Assembly: GCF_000016325.1 (NCBI RefSeq)
Contig: NC_009436.1
Span: 434,001-498,000 of the forward strand
Direction of reading: 5' to 3'
Length of the DNA: 64,000 bases
DNA from: Enterobacter sp. 638
GTDB taxonomy: Bacteria; Pseudomonadota; Gammaproteobacteria; Enterobacterales; Enterobacteriaceae
The notes below the pieces were generated by a model. That model saw only the letters and a program-made list of their open reading frames with translations. It did no database searches and was not told where the DNA came from. The translations under genes and the position numbers were made by a program. Below, in pieces: positions 28,415-37,251 of this stretch. Every line of letters starts with the position of its first letter. The stretch's first letter is position 1.

Positions 28415-30073
28415 ATGCCTATGTCACTACGCTATTTAAAAAAACTGTCCGCCAATAATATCGTCACGCTGTTAATCCTGCTCTGGCTTTGCGGCGGGTT
28501 GCTCTGGATGCTACCTAATCACGGTAGCGCCGGGTTGGCCCTGCCGCAAAATCTGCTCGCCTGGTGCGTTATGGCGCTGATTGCGCTGTGCTGCGCAGTA
28601 TTTTCCCCACGATGGAAAGCCGCTTATCCTCCTGGTACGATCCTGATTATCGCGGGGGCAGCGCTCTGGTCCCTGCCGTTACTGTGGTCTCCACTTACCG
28701 CCTGGCAGTGGAACGCTCTGCCGAAAGTGCTGGCACTTTGGGGGCTGGTCGGTATTTGGCTACTGATGCTGAAATCCACCCGTTGCCACCGAATGCGGCG
28801 TGTCTGGCTGGTGATTCTGGTTTTGTCGGCGCTGCTTCAGGTCGGTTTTGGGGTAGTCCAACTGAGCGATATTGAACATCTGACCGGGGGCCGCCCCTAT
28901 GGGAGCTTCCAGCAGGTCAACGTGTTGGCCTCGTTTCTGGCAACCGGAACGGTTTGCGCCCTGTGGCTGTTTCTGGCATCCCGTCAGCGGTTAATCACGT
29001 TTATATCCGCCACTGCGCTGGTGCTGTTGCCCGCCATGCTGGTGCTATTACAAAGCCGCGCGGGCGGGCTGGGAGCCGTTGCAGGTGCGCTGATTCTGCT
29101 GCTGGCGGCAGGCAAAATCCGACGTCGTAATGGTTATGCAGTGCTGTTACTCCTGGCGGGCGCTGGCGCGGGTGTACTCACGTTGTACTTCGGGCCGCTG
29201 CTCATTCCAGGCTTTATCCCTGAGCTGGTACAGAAGGAAGGCTCTAACGTTCAGCGCTGGTATCTGATCACATTGACATGGCAACTGATTCTGAACCATC
29301 CCTTTATCGGCAACGGTTACGGCAGTTTTGAAGCGCTGTTTGGGCAGCTTTCGCAACAGGTTCCGCCGGGTATGGGCACGACCACGGTTCAGTACCCGCA
29401 TAACGAGTTTTTGTATACCTGGATGGAAGGCGGCCTGGTCGCGGTGGCGGGCATTCTGCTCATGATCGCGGGCATTTTTAAACGGCTGTGGGGAAGAGGC
29501 GGCAGTCGGTGGTGCGGTCTGGCGACCATGTTGCCGCTGGCGCTCCACATGAACCTGGAATATCCACTCTATCAGTCGGTGACGCACGGCCTGATGCTGG
29601 TGATGCTCTTGGCCATAGTTGGCCCAGCAGCCAGAGCAAGTACAGATCATGCTGGCTATGAAAAACCGCTGCGCGCAGGCGTGGGGCTGGTGGCATGCGG
29701 TGTGCTGGCGTTTATGATTTCCGGTGTGGTGACGGAGGTGCAACTCACCCGCATTGAGCATCAGGGGCTGGTGCCTTTCGTCCATGGGGAAACGGCGGTG
29801 GTTGAATCGTTAGCCAACGCATACAGTCAGTATGATCGCCTCGACTTTGACCGTCATGTTGCGCTGCTGCTTCGCTTTAATATCACCAGAGACGCTGCCT
29901 TGCTGACCCGCTTCCACGAGTGGGCAGAACGCTTTTCAACGGTGCATAACAACCCTGACATCACTCACAGCCTGCTTATGATCGTTCGGTCGGAAGGTGA
30001 CCCGTCGGCTCAAGCTCTTTGCCTCAAGGCAAAAGCGATGTGGCCAGACGATCCCCGGTTTGACTGCTTTTAA
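28415..30073 (+). CDS. PglL/WaaL-type O-oligosaccharyltransferase (Wzy_C family)
   Basis: A 552-residue polytopic membrane protein with about 11-12 hydrophobic helices. The central Wzy_C-type region includes PYGSFQQVNVLASFLATG, LLQSRAGGLGAVAG and the large periplasmic loop with YPHNEFLYTWMEGG (His329), the signature of WaaL ligases and PglL protein glycosyltransferases. The soluble C-terminal part (about 430-552) fits the Wzy_C_2 domain seen in PglL. Such enzymes move lipid-linked glycans onto lipid A-core or onto secreted proteins. It is outside any O-antigen cluster and immediately after a fimbrial operon, so a protein substrate such as a pilin is possible. The ribosome site is weak. Confidence 0.85.
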   Translation: MPMSLRYLKKLSANNIVTLLILLWLCGGLLWMLPNHGSAGLALPQNLLAWCVMALIALCCAVFSPRWKAAYPPGTILIIAGAALWSLPLLWSPLTAWQWNALPKVLALWGLVGIWLLMLKSTRCHRMRRVWLVILVLSALLQVGFGVVQLSDIEHLTGGRPYGSFQQVNVLASFLATGTVCALWLFLASRQRLITFISATALVLLPAMLVLLQSRAGGLGAVAGALILLLAAGKIRRRNGYAVLLLLAGAGAGVLTLYFGPLLIPGFIPELVQKEGSNVQRWYLITLTWQLILNHPFIGNGYGSFEALFGQLSQQVPPGMGTTTVQYPHNEFLYTWMEGGLVAVAGILLMIAGIFKRLWGRGGSRWCGLATMLPLALHMNLEYPLYQSVTHGLMLVMLLAIVGPAARASTDHAGYEKPLRAGVGLVACGVLAFMISGVVTEVQLTRIEHQGLVPFVHGETAVVESLANAYSQYDRLDFDRHVALLLRFNITRDAALLTRFHEWAERFSTVHNNPDITHSLLMIVRSEGDPSAQALCLKAKAMWPDDPRFDCF

Positions 30074-30124
30074 AGCCTGGCGCTGTCGGATGGTCTGAAA
30101 AGCGCCATTCGACGCCAGAAACAA

Positions 30125-30148
30125 ACACACCGCCCGTAGGCGGTGTGT
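30125..30148 (-). terminator. Rho-independent terminator of ppa
   Basis: ACACACCGCC (30125-30134), loop CGTA, GGCGGTGTGT (30139-30148). Read leftward after the ppa stop, the hairpin is followed by TTTGTTT. A 10-bp perfect GC-rich stem. Confidence 0.85.
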
Positions 30149-30163
30149 TGAGCAGCGTAAGAA

Positions 30164-30694
30164 TTACTTCTTCGCGGCGCGTTCGAAGGACGCAACGATT
30201 TCAGCCTTAGCCGCTTCAGCGTTGTCCCAGCCGTCAACTTTAACCCATTTGCCTTTTTCGAGATCTTTGTAATGCTCGAAGAAGTGGGTGATCTGCGCTT
30301 TCAGCAGTTCTGGCAGGTCGTTCACATCTTTAATGTGATCGTACTCTTTGCTCAGCTTGGTGTGCGGAACTGCAACCAGTTTCGCATCTTCGCCCGCTTC
30401 GTCGGTCATTTTCAGCACGCCAACTGGACGGCAGCGAATGACAGAGCCTGGCTCCAGTGGGTACGGCGTTGGGACCAGAACGTCAACCGGATCACCATCT
30501 AAAGACAGGGTGTGGTTGATGTAGCCGTAGTTGCACGGGTAGAACATCGCGGTGGACATGAAACGGTCAACGAACAGTGCACCGGTGTCTTTGTCGATTT
30601 CGTATTTGATAGGATCTGCGTTGGCCGGGATTTCGATAACAACGTAGATGTCTTCCGGCAGTTCTTTACCCGCAGGGACGTTGAGTAAGCTCAT
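30164..30694 (-). CDS. ppa: Inorganic pyrophosphatase
   Basis: A 176-residue soluble enzyme, identical in length to E. coli Ppa. The active-site acidic cluster is intact (Asp-rich [23 protein letters not shown], and the [12 protein letters not shown] segment), and the N-terminal [21 protein letters not shown] is characteristic. It hydrolyses pyrophosphate to drive biosynthesis. The frame extends upstream to 30964, but the ATG at 30694 has AAAGGACA before it and matches the known N-terminus ([10 protein letters not shown]). Divergent from ytfQ. Confidence 0.98.
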   Translation of the reverse strand: MSLLNVPAGKELPEDIYVVIEIPANADPIKYEIDKDTGALFVDRFMSTAMFYPCNYGYINHTLSLDGDPVDVLVPTPYPLEPGSVIRCRPVGVLKMTDEAGEDAKLVAVPHTKLSKEYDHIKDVNDLPELLKAQITHFFEHYKDLEKGKWVKVDGWDNAEAAKAEIVASFERAAKK

Positions 30695-30857
30695 GTCTGT
30701 GTCCTTTAAAATGTATGGTAAACAAGTGGCGAGTATTATAGCCAACTCACGATGAAAGTCTCCGCCTCTTTTCACGCCTGCCCACGTTCGCATGCCATTT
30801 TCAGACGCTTTCCATGACAGGAAAATCCATAAAGCTAGCCACATATTCAATGGGTGA

Positions 30858-30932
30858 ATGAAAGCGATTACAAACTTGTGATTAACGTTTTGTTCACTTT
30901 TCCGAAGTGTGATGTAACGCATTCCGTTACAT
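30858..30932. promoter_or_regulatory. ppa-ytfQ divergent regulatory region with GalR-like and other palindromes
   Basis: ATGAAAGCGATTACAA (30858-30873) fits the LacI/GalR-family pattern with central CG (TG.AA.CG.TT.CA). About 40 bp downstream a perfect inverted repeat ATGTAACG-CATTC-CGTTACAT occupies 30912-30932. Both lie upstream of ytfQ. GalR-type control of the galactofuranose importer would be sensible because its ligand is a galactose form. Protein assignments are inferred. Confidence 0.5.
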
Positions 30933-31003
30933 ATTCCATTGGCTATAGTTGGGTCGCAGAACATCTTTTGACCAACAATAACCTGGGCTATGAGGGCATC
31001 ATT

Positions 31004-31960
31004 ATGTGGAAGCGCTTACTACTTGTTACAGCAGTTTCGGCAGCCATGTCGTCTATGGCGATGGCCGCACCATTAACCGTCGGTTTTTCGCAAGTGGGTT
31101 CGGAATCAGGCTGGCGTGCGGCTGAAACCAACGTCGCCAAAAGCGAGGCCGAAAAACGCGGCATTACGCTTAAAATCGCCGACGGGCAGCAAAAACAGGA
31201 AAACCAGATCAAGGCAGTCCGATCGTTCATAGCCCAGGGTGTTGACGCCATCTTCATCGCGCCTGTTGTGGCGACAGGCTGGGAACCGGTACTAAAAGAA
31301 GCCAAAGATGCAGAAATCCCGGTCTTCCTGCTCGACCGTTCTATTGATGTGAAAGACAAATCCCTCGTGATGACAACCGTCACCGCGAACAACGTGCTGG
31401 AAGGCCAACTGATTGGCGACTGGCTGATCAAAGAAGTTAACGGTAAGCCGTGTAACGTTGTTGAGCTGCAAGGTACGGTTGGCGCAAGCGTCGCAATCGA
31501 CCGTAAAAAAGGCTTTGCAGAAGCCATCGCCAAAGCGCCAAACATCAAAATCATCCGCTCCCAGTCCGGCGACTTTACCCGTAGTAAAGGTAAAGAAGTC
31601 ATGGAGAGCTTCATCAAGGCTGAAAACAACGGCAAAAATATCTGCATGGTTTACGCCCACAACGATGACATGGTGATCGGTGCTATCCAGGCGATTAAAG
31701 AAGCGGGCCTGAAACCGGGCAAAGATATCCTGACGGGCTCCATCGATGGCGTGCCGGATATCTATAAAGCGATGATCGACGGCGAAGCGAATGCCAGCGT
31801 CGAACTGACCCCGAATATGGCCGGCCCGGCGTTTGATGCTCTTGAGAAGTTCAAGAAAGACGGCACCAAACCAGAACAAGTGACCATCACTAAATCGACG
31901 CTCTACCTGCCTGATACGGCGAAAGAAGAGTTAGAGAAGAAGAAAAACATGGGTTACTGA
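31004..31960 (+). CDS. ytfQ: YtfQ, galactofuranose ABC importer periplasmic binding protein
   Basis: A 318-residue LacI-type sugar-binding protein with signal peptide [21 protein letters not shown], near-identical to E. coli YtfQ. The motifs [30 protein letters not shown] and [20 protein letters not shown] are typical of the ribose/galactose binding-protein cluster. E. coli YtfQ binds galactofuranose with high affinity. GAGG lies before the ATG at 31004; the upstream frame to 30854 covers the promoter region. First gene of ytfQRT-yjfF. Confidence 0.97.
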   Translation: MWKRLLLVTAVSAAMSSMAMAAPLTVGFSQVGSESGWRAAETNVAKSEAEKRGITLKIADGQQKQENQIKAVRSFIAQGVDAIFIAPVVATGWEPVLKEAKDAEIPVFLLDRSIDVKDKSLVMTTVTANNVLEGQLIGDWLIKEVNGKPCNVVELQGTVGASVAIDRKKGFAEAIAKAPNIKIIRSQSGDFTRSKGKEVMESFIKAENNGKNICMVYAHNDDMVIGAIQAIKEAGLKPGKDILTGSIDGVPDIYKAMIDGEANASVELTPNMAGPAFDALEKFKKDGTKPEQVTITKSTLYLPDTAKEELEKKKNMGY

Positions 31961-31973
31961 TCCTCTTTTCCTG

Positions 31974-31997
31974 AACCCTCTCCTTCAGGAGAGGGTT
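31974..31997. repeat. Palindromic CCCTCTCC-type intergenic repeat (ytfQ-ytfR gap)
   Basis: AACCCTCTCCT pairs perfectly with AGGAGAGGGTT across a TC spacer (11-bp stem). The flank GGGTGAGGG matches the same kind of element at 50130-50251, so this is a dispersed family, resembling the boxC-type repeats of E. coli. Its place after the binding-protein gene suits differential mRNA stability, with more YtfQ than YtfR. Confidence 0.7.
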
Positions 31998-32025
31998 GGG
32001 TGAGGGTAATGCCGGGGGCGACAGA

Positions 32026-33528
32026 ATGACGAACGAACAACACCAGGAAATCCTCCGAACAGAGGGACTCAGTAAATTTTTCCCCGGCGTGAAGGCGCTG
32101 GATAATGTGAACTTTAGCCTGCGTCGTGGCGAAATCATGGCGCTCCTGGGGGAAAACGGCGCCGGTAAATCCACGCTGATCAAAGCCCTGACCGGGGTTT
32201 ATCACGCCGATCGTGGTGCTATCTGGCTCGAAGGTAATGCCATCTCCCCGCGAAATACGGCCCATGCCCAACAGCTTGGCATCGGGACGGTTTATCAGGA
32301 AGTCAACCTGCTGCCGAACATGTCGGTGGCCGATAATCTGTTTATTGGCCGTGAGCCGCGTCGGTTTGGCCTGCTGCGCCGAAAAGAGATGGAAGCGCGC
32401 GCCACCAAACTGATGGAGTCTTACGGTTTTTCTCTCGATGTGCGCGAGCCACTGAACCGCTTTTCTGTTGCGATGCAGCAAATCGTTGCCATTTGCCGCG
32501 CGATCGATCTCTCCGCGAAAGTCCTGATCCTCGACGAACCTACCGCCAGCCTCGACACGCAAGAGGTGGAAATGCTCTTCACCCTGATGCGCCAGCTGCG
32601 CGATCAGGGCGTCAGCCTGATCTTTGTCACCCACTTCCTCGATCAGGTCTATGAAGTCAGCGATCGCATTACCGTCTTGCGAAACGGTGCGTTTGTCGGG
32701 TGCCGCGAAACCCACGAACTGCCGCAAATCGAGCTGGTGAAAATGATGCTCGGCCGCGAGCTGGACACCAAAGCCCTGCAACGCGCGGGCCGCACGCTGC
32801 TGAGTGATAAACCGGTCGCGGCGTTTAAAGATTTCGGTAAAAAAGGCACGATTGCGCCGTTCAACCTGGAAGTGCGCCCCGGCGAAATCGTCGGTCTGGC
32901 GGGCTTATTAGGATCGGGGCGTACCGAAACGGCCGAAGTGATCTTTGGGATCAAACCTGCCGACAGCGGCAGCGCGACTATCAAAGGCAAACCGCAAAAC
33001 TTGCGCTCACCGCATCAGGCCTCGTGTCTGGGCATCGGTTTTTGCCCGGAAGATCGTAAAACCGACGGCATTATTGCCGCCGCCTCGGTGCGGGAAAATA
33101 TTATTCTGGCGCTCCAGGCTCAGCGCGGCTGGCTACGGCCCATTCCGCGGAAAGAGCAAAATGCGATTGCCGAGCGCTTTATTCGCCAGCTTGGGATCCG
33201 TACGCCAAGTTCTGAACAGCCGATTGAGTTTCTCTCGGGCGGCAACCAGCAAAAAGTGCTGCTTTCCCGCTGGCTGCTCACTAAACCTCAATTTTTGATT
33301 CTGGACGAACCCACGCGTGGCATTGACGTGGGGGCGCATGCGGAAATCATCCGCCTCATCGAAACGCTGTGCGCTGATGGTCTGGCGCTGCTGGTTATCT
33401 CCTCCGAACTGGAAGAGTTGGTGGGCTATGCCGATCGCGTCATCATTATGCGCGATCGTAAACAGGTGGCAGAGATCCCGCTGGATGAACTGTCCGTTCC
33501 AGCGATCATGAATGCCATCGCGGCATAA
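32026..33528 (+). CDS. ytfR: YtfR, sugar ABC importer ATPase (duplicated ABC domains)
   Basis: A 500-residue ATPase with two fused ABC domains, as in RbsA/MglA. Domain 1 has Walker A GENGAGKST (about 42-50), an atypical signature region (RFSVAMQQIVAICRAIDL) and Walker B KVLILDEPTASLD. Domain 2 has a degenerate Walker A (GLLGSGRTETAE), signature LSGGNQQKV and FLILDEPTRGIDVG. It energises galactofuranose uptake. The start at 32026 follows GGGGGCGACA; the upstream frame reads through the intergenic repeat. 500 residues equals the E. coli length. Confidence 0.97.
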   Translation: MTNEQHQEILRTEGLSKFFPGVKALDNVNFSLRRGEIMALLGENGAGKSTLIKALTGVYHADRGAIWLEGNAISPRNTAHAQQLGIGTVYQEVNLLPNMSVADNLFIGREPRRFGLLRRKEMEARATKLMESYGFSLDVREPLNRFSVAMQQIVAICRAIDLSAKVLILDEPTASLDTQEVEMLFTLMRQLRDQGVSLIFVTHFLDQVYEVSDRITVLRNGAFVGCRETHELPQIELVKMMLGRELDTKALQRAGRTLLSDKPVAAFKDFGKKGTIAPFNLEVRPGEIVGLAGLLGSGRTETAEVIFGIKPADSGSATIKGKPQNLRSPHQASCLGIGFCPEDRKTDGIIAAASVRENIILALQAQRGWLRPIPRKEQNAIAERFIRQLGIRTPSSEQPIEFLSGGNQQKVLLSRWLLTKPQFLILDEPTRGIDVGAHAEIIRLIETLCADGLALLVISSELEELVGYADRVIIMRDRKQVAEIPLDELSVPAIMNAIAA

Positions 33529-33538
33529 GGAGTCAATC

Positions 33539-34564
33539 GTGATGCCCCGTTCACTTTCAAACGCTGGAGAGTCGAAGCGTCGCTTCCGCTGGCCAACCGG
33601 CACTCCACAGATTATCGCGCTGCTGCTGGTGCTGGCGGTCGATAGCCTCGTCGCGCCGCATTTCCTTCAAATCGTGTTGCAGGACGGCCGCCTGTTTGGC
33701 AGCCCGATTGATATTTTAAACCGCGCAGCACCCGTTGCGCTGCTGGCGATTGGGATGACGCTGGTGATCGCCACCGGCGGTATCGATTTGTCCGTGGGGG
33801 CCATTATGGCCATCGCGGGCGCAACCGCCGCTTCACTGACCGTCGCCGGGCACAGTTTGCCGGTTGTGCTGCTGGGGGCGCTGGGAACCGGCGTTCTGGC
33901 GGGGCTGTGGAACGGCATTTTGGTTTCAATCCTCAAAATCCAGCCGTTTGTCGCGACCTTGATTTTGATGGTGGCGGGGCGCGGCGTGGCCCAGTTGATC
34001 ACCTCCGGGCAGATCGTAACATTTGATTCCCTAAATTTGGCATGGATCGGTAGCGGCAAGCTGCTGCTCTTCCCAACCCCGGTCATTATCGCGCTGGCTA
34101 CGCTTATCGTGTTCTGGTTGTTTACCCGTAAAACGGCGCTCGGCATGTTTATCGAGGCGGTGGGGATTAACATTCGGGCGGCGAAAAATGCCGGAGTGAG
34201 CACGCGCTTAGTGGTGATGTTGGCCTATGTGCTGAGCGGCGTTTGCGCAGCGATAGCCGGCATTATCGTGGCAGCAGATATTCGTGGCGCGGATGCCAAT
34301 AACGCCGGGCTGTGGCTGGAGCTGGACGCCATTCTGGCGGTGGTTATCGGTGGCGGCTCGCTGATGGGTGGACGATTCAACCTGGTCCTTTCCGTCGTCG
34401 GCGCTCTGATTATTCAGGGGATGAATACTGGGATTTTACTCTCAGGCTTCCAGCCGGAGCTTAACCAGGTGGTGAAAGCGGTTGTTGTGCTCTGCGTGCT
34501 GATTGTTCAGTCGTCGCGCTTTATTAGCATCATTAAGGGGATTCGCGGCCATGATAAAACGTAA
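33539..34564 (+). CDS. ytfT: YtfT, galactofuranose ABC importer permease
   Basis: A 341-residue permease of the RbsC/BPD_transp_2 family with about ten transmembrane helices and the family motif GIDLSVGAIMAIAGA. The GTG start is followed directly by ATG (GTGATGCCC). AAGGAG overlapping the ytfR stop lies six bases before the GTG, and the 341 residues equal E. coli YtfT. With YjfF it forms the heterodimeric membrane channel of the importer. Confidence 0.96.
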   Translation: MMPRSLSNAGESKRRFRWPTGTPQIIALLLVLAVDSLVAPHFLQIVLQDGRLFGSPIDILNRAAPVALLAIGMTLVIATGGIDLSVGAIMAIAGATAASLTVAGHSLPVVLLGALGTGVLAGLWNGILVSILKIQPFVATLILMVAGRGVAQLITSGQIVTFDSLNLAWIGSGKLLLFPTPVIIALATLIVFWLFTRKTALGMFIEAVGINIRAAKNAGVSTRLVVMLAYVLSGVCAAIAGIIVAADIRGADANNAGLWLELDAILAVVIGGGSLMGGRFNLVLSVVGALIIQGMNTGILLSGFQPELNQVVKAVVVLCVLIVQSSRFISIIKGIRGHDKT

Positions 34565-35552
34565 TTTACCGTTAATGATCACGCTCGGCGTTTTTATACT
34601 GGGCTATCTCTACTGTCTGATGCAATTCCCCGGTTTTGCCTCGACGCGCGTGATTTGTAATATCCTCACCGATAACGCCTTTTTGGGCATTATCGCCGTC
34701 GGCATGACGTTTGTGATCCTCTCCGGCGGAATCGATCTGTCGGTGGGCTCCGTGATCGCCTTTACCGGCGTATTCCTGGCAAAAGCGATAGGCTTCTGGG
34801 GGATCTCACCGCTGCTCGCCTTCCCGCTGGTGCTGGTGATGGGCTGTGCGTTCGGCGCATTTATGGGCTTGCTGATTGATGCGTTAAAAATTCCGGCGTT
34901 TATCATCACTTTAGCCGGGATGTTTTTCCTGCGCGGTGTGAGCTATCTGGTCTCGGAAGAGTCGATTCCTATCAACCACCCAATCTACGAAACGCTGTCG
35001 AGCCTGGCCTGGAAAATCCCCGGTGGTGGCCGCCTGAGCGCGATGGGTCTGCTGATGTTGGGCGTCGTCGTGATCGGCATTTTCCTTGCGCATCGCACCC
35101 GTTTCGGCAATCAAGTTTACGCCATCGGCGGGAGCGCAACTTCCGCCAACCTGATGGGCATTTCGACGCGGAGTACCACCATTCGTATCTATATGCTGTC
35201 GACGGGTCTGGCGACGCTGGCGGGGATTGTCTTCTCCATTTATACCCAGGCAGGCTATGCGCTGGCGGGTGTCGGTGTTGAGCTGGATGCGATTGCCTCG
35301 GTGGTCATCGGCGGCACGCTGTTAAGTGGCGGGGTCGGAACGGTACTGGGCACGCTGTTTGGCGTGGCGATTCAGGGCCTGATTCAAACCTATATTAACT
35401 TCGACGGCACGCTGAGTTCGTGGTGGACCAAAATCGCGATTGGAGTGCTGCTGTTCATCTTTATCGCGCTACAGCGCGGCCTGACAGTCCTGTGGGAGAA
35501 CCGCCAGAGCTCGCCGGTGACGCGCGTTAGCACTGGACCACTCAACAGATAA
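34551..35552 (+). CDS. yjfF: YjfF, galactofuranose ABC importer second permease
   Basis: A 333-residue permease paralogous to YtfT, with the same GGIDLSVGSVIAFTGV motif and about ten transmembrane helices. It starts inside the end of ytfT (14-bp overlap), indicating coupled translation. E. coli YjfF has 331 residues; only the last few residues differ here (STGPLNR). Last gene of the importer operon; no clear terminator follows before the chemoreceptor promoter 20 bp downstream. Confidence 0.96.
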   Translation: MIKRNLPLMITLGVFILGYLYCLMQFPGFASTRVICNILTDNAFLGIIAVGMTFVILSGGIDLSVGSVIAFTGVFLAKAIGFWGISPLLAFPLVLVMGCAFGAFMGLLIDALKIPAFIITLAGMFFLRGVSYLVSEESIPINHPIYETLSSLAWKIPGGGRLSAMGLLMLGVVVIGIFLAHRTRFGNQVYAIGGSATSANLMGISTRSTTIRIYMLSTGLATLAGIVFSIYTQAGYALAGVGVELDAIASVVIGGTLLSGGVGTVLGTLFGVAIQGLIQTYINFDGTLSSWWTKIAIGVLLFIFIALQRGLTVLWENRQSSPVTRVSTGPLNR

Positions 35553-35574
35553 CACCCTGAATTTGCTTAAAGTC

Positions 35575-35601
35575 TAAACTTTTTCCGGTAGCGGCCGATA
35601 A
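35575..35601 (+). promoter_or_regulatory. Sigma-28 (FliA) flagellar-class promoter for the chemoreceptor gene
   Basis: TAAACTTT (35575-35582), an 11-base spacer, then GCCGATAA (35594-35601). This matches the FliA consensus TAAAGTTT-N11-GCCGATAA with one mismatch and exact spacing, 45 bp before the receptor ATG. It places the receptor in the class-3 flagellar regulon. Confidence 0.9.
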
Positions 35602-35645
35602 CCTAATGTTCTGCCAAAAAATATCTCGCTACCGGAAATAACATC

Positions 35646-37214
35646 ATGCTTAAAACGCTATCGATTCGTACCGGCTTGCTTTCTTTACTGGCCGTTATGA
35701 CCCTTCTTCTGCTGATTGTCAGCGGTATCGGCATTTATGCCCTTACACAGAGTTCCTCTTCTTTACAGCGTATTAATCACCTTCAGGGTGAACAGATGGT
35801 GCAGCTCAATTCGGGCTACACGCTGATTTTACGCGCCCGTAACGAAGCCGGTCAGGCCGTCCGATTGATGGAAATCGGCATGCTGGATGACGCCGCCAAG
35901 TCGGTGCAAAGCATTAATAAAGAAGTGACGCAGGCGCAGAAAACGCTGCAAGCGGTGATCGAGGGTGGCGTTGACGACCCACAGGGACAGCAGTTGCTGG
36001 ATAAGGTCGCGGCAAGTCTGGCCGTTTACAATGCAGAAGGGATCACGCCGATGGTCGCGGCGCTGAATCAACAAAGCTCTGATGCTTATTATGACCTGCT
36101 GGAAAATAAGCTGATCCCGGTTGCGCGTCAGTTTGATAACGATATGCAGGCGTTCCAGAAATGGAGTGAAGTGCGCGGCAATGCAGAAGTGCAGGCGGTG
36201 CAGTCGAGTAAAAACCATGTGATGTTGCTGATCGTGATCGCGGCGCTGATCACGGCAGGAATTATCGTCCTGGCCTGGCTGTCGCTGCGTCATATGCTGC
36301 TTAAGCCGCTCTCGGCCTCAATTGCTCAACTGGAAAATGTGGCGGCAGGCGATCTCACGCATGTGCTGAATCAGCCTGTCAGTCAGGAGTTTAATCGCCT
36401 GAATGCGGCGATCGAAGGCATGCGTCAGTCTTTGATGGAGTCTGTGATGCGCGTGCGTGATGCCAGCTCGCAGATTGACACCGGCAGCCGTGAACTGACC
36501 GCGGGCAATATGGATCTGGCCCAGCGTACAGAATCGACCGCGACGTCTCTTGAGCAGACGGCGGCCAGCATGGAAGAGATCACGGCGACGGTGAAACAAA
36601 ACGCCGATAACGCTGAACAGGCACACCAGATGGCGAAAACCGTCTCCGATACGGCGGATCACGGCAGCGAAATGGTCTGCTATGTCATTGAGAAAATGCG
36701 TGATATTTCCGGCAGTTCAGCCCGTATCGCCGACATTCTCAGCGTCATCGACGGTATTGCTTTCCAGACCAATATTTTGGCACTGAACGCCTCCGTGGAA
36801 GCGGCGCGAGCCGGTGAGCAGGGGCGCGGGTTTGCCGTAGTGGCGGGTGAAGTGCGTAACCTGGCCAGCCGAAGCGCCGATGCCGCGAAAGAGATTCGAA
36901 CGCTGATCAGTGCTTCGCAGACCCACGTTAACGAGGGCAGTGAACTGGCGCAGCAGGCGGGCGAAACGATGGATGAGATCGCTTCCGAAGTGATGCGCAT
37001 GACCCGACTGATGCGAGAAATCGCCAGTGCGTCTCAGGAACAAAGCCGTGGCATTGAGCAGGTGAATATTGCGGTGAATCAGATGGACGAAACCGCCCAG
37101 CAAAACGCCGCGCTGGTGCAACAATCCTCCGCGGCGACGCGCTCTCTGGAAGAGCAGTCGCGCGAATTAATCGAAGCGATGTCGTCATTTAAACTGACTT
37201 CACACGCGGCGTGA
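35646..37214 (+). CDS. Methyl-accepting chemotaxis protein (Tar/Tsr-like topology)
   Basis: A 522-residue chemoreceptor. TM1 is at about 10-32, a four-helix TarH-type periplasmic sensor at 35-190, TM2 at about 191-213 (MLLIVIAALITAGIIVLAWL), and a HAMP domain to about 265. The signalling domain contains methylation helices and the invariant tip segment NILALNASVEAARAGEQGRG and AVVAGEVRNLA. The ligand domain differs from Tsr and Tar, so the attractant is unknown. The C-terminus ends SSFKLTSHAA without the NWETF-type CheR/CheB tether, so it likely depends on other receptors for adaptation. An accessory insertion between yjfF and fbp. Confidence 0.93.
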   Translation: MLKTLSIRTGLLSLLAVMTLLLLIVSGIGIYALTQSSSSLQRINHLQGEQMVQLNSGYTLILRARNEAGQAVRLMEIGMLDDAAKSVQSINKEVTQAQKTLQAVIEGGVDDPQGQQLLDKVAASLAVYNAEGITPMVAALNQQSSDAYYDLLENKLIPVARQFDNDMQAFQKWSEVRGNAEVQAVQSSKNHVMLLIVIAALITAGIIVLAWLSLRHMLLKPLSASIAQLENVAAGDLTHVLNQPVSQEFNRLNAAIEGMRQSLMESVMRVRDASSQIDTGSRELTAGNMDLAQRTESTATSLEQTAASMEEITATVKQNADNAEQAHQMAKTVSDTADHGSEMVCYVIEKMRDISGSSARIADILSVIDGIAFQTNILALNASVEAARAGEQGRGFAVVAGEVRNLASRSADAAKEIRTLISASQTHVNEGSELAQQAGETMDEIASEVMRMTRLMREIASASQEQSRGIEQVNIAVNQMDETAQQNAALVQQSSAATRSLEEQSRELIEAMSSFKLTSHAA

Positions 37215-37220
37215 TAATAA

Positions 37221-37251
37221 TAAATCCTGGTGCAATCCGCGCCAGGATTTA
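37221..37251. terminator. Terminator-like hairpin after the chemoreceptor gene
   Basis: TAAATCCTGG (37221-37230) pairs with CCAGGATTTA (37242-37251); three further pairs close the inner stem around AATCC. It lies 7 bp after the receptor stop and overlaps the end of the convergent LysR-like gene. The A/T ends on both sides allow it to work in both directions. Confidence 0.7.
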
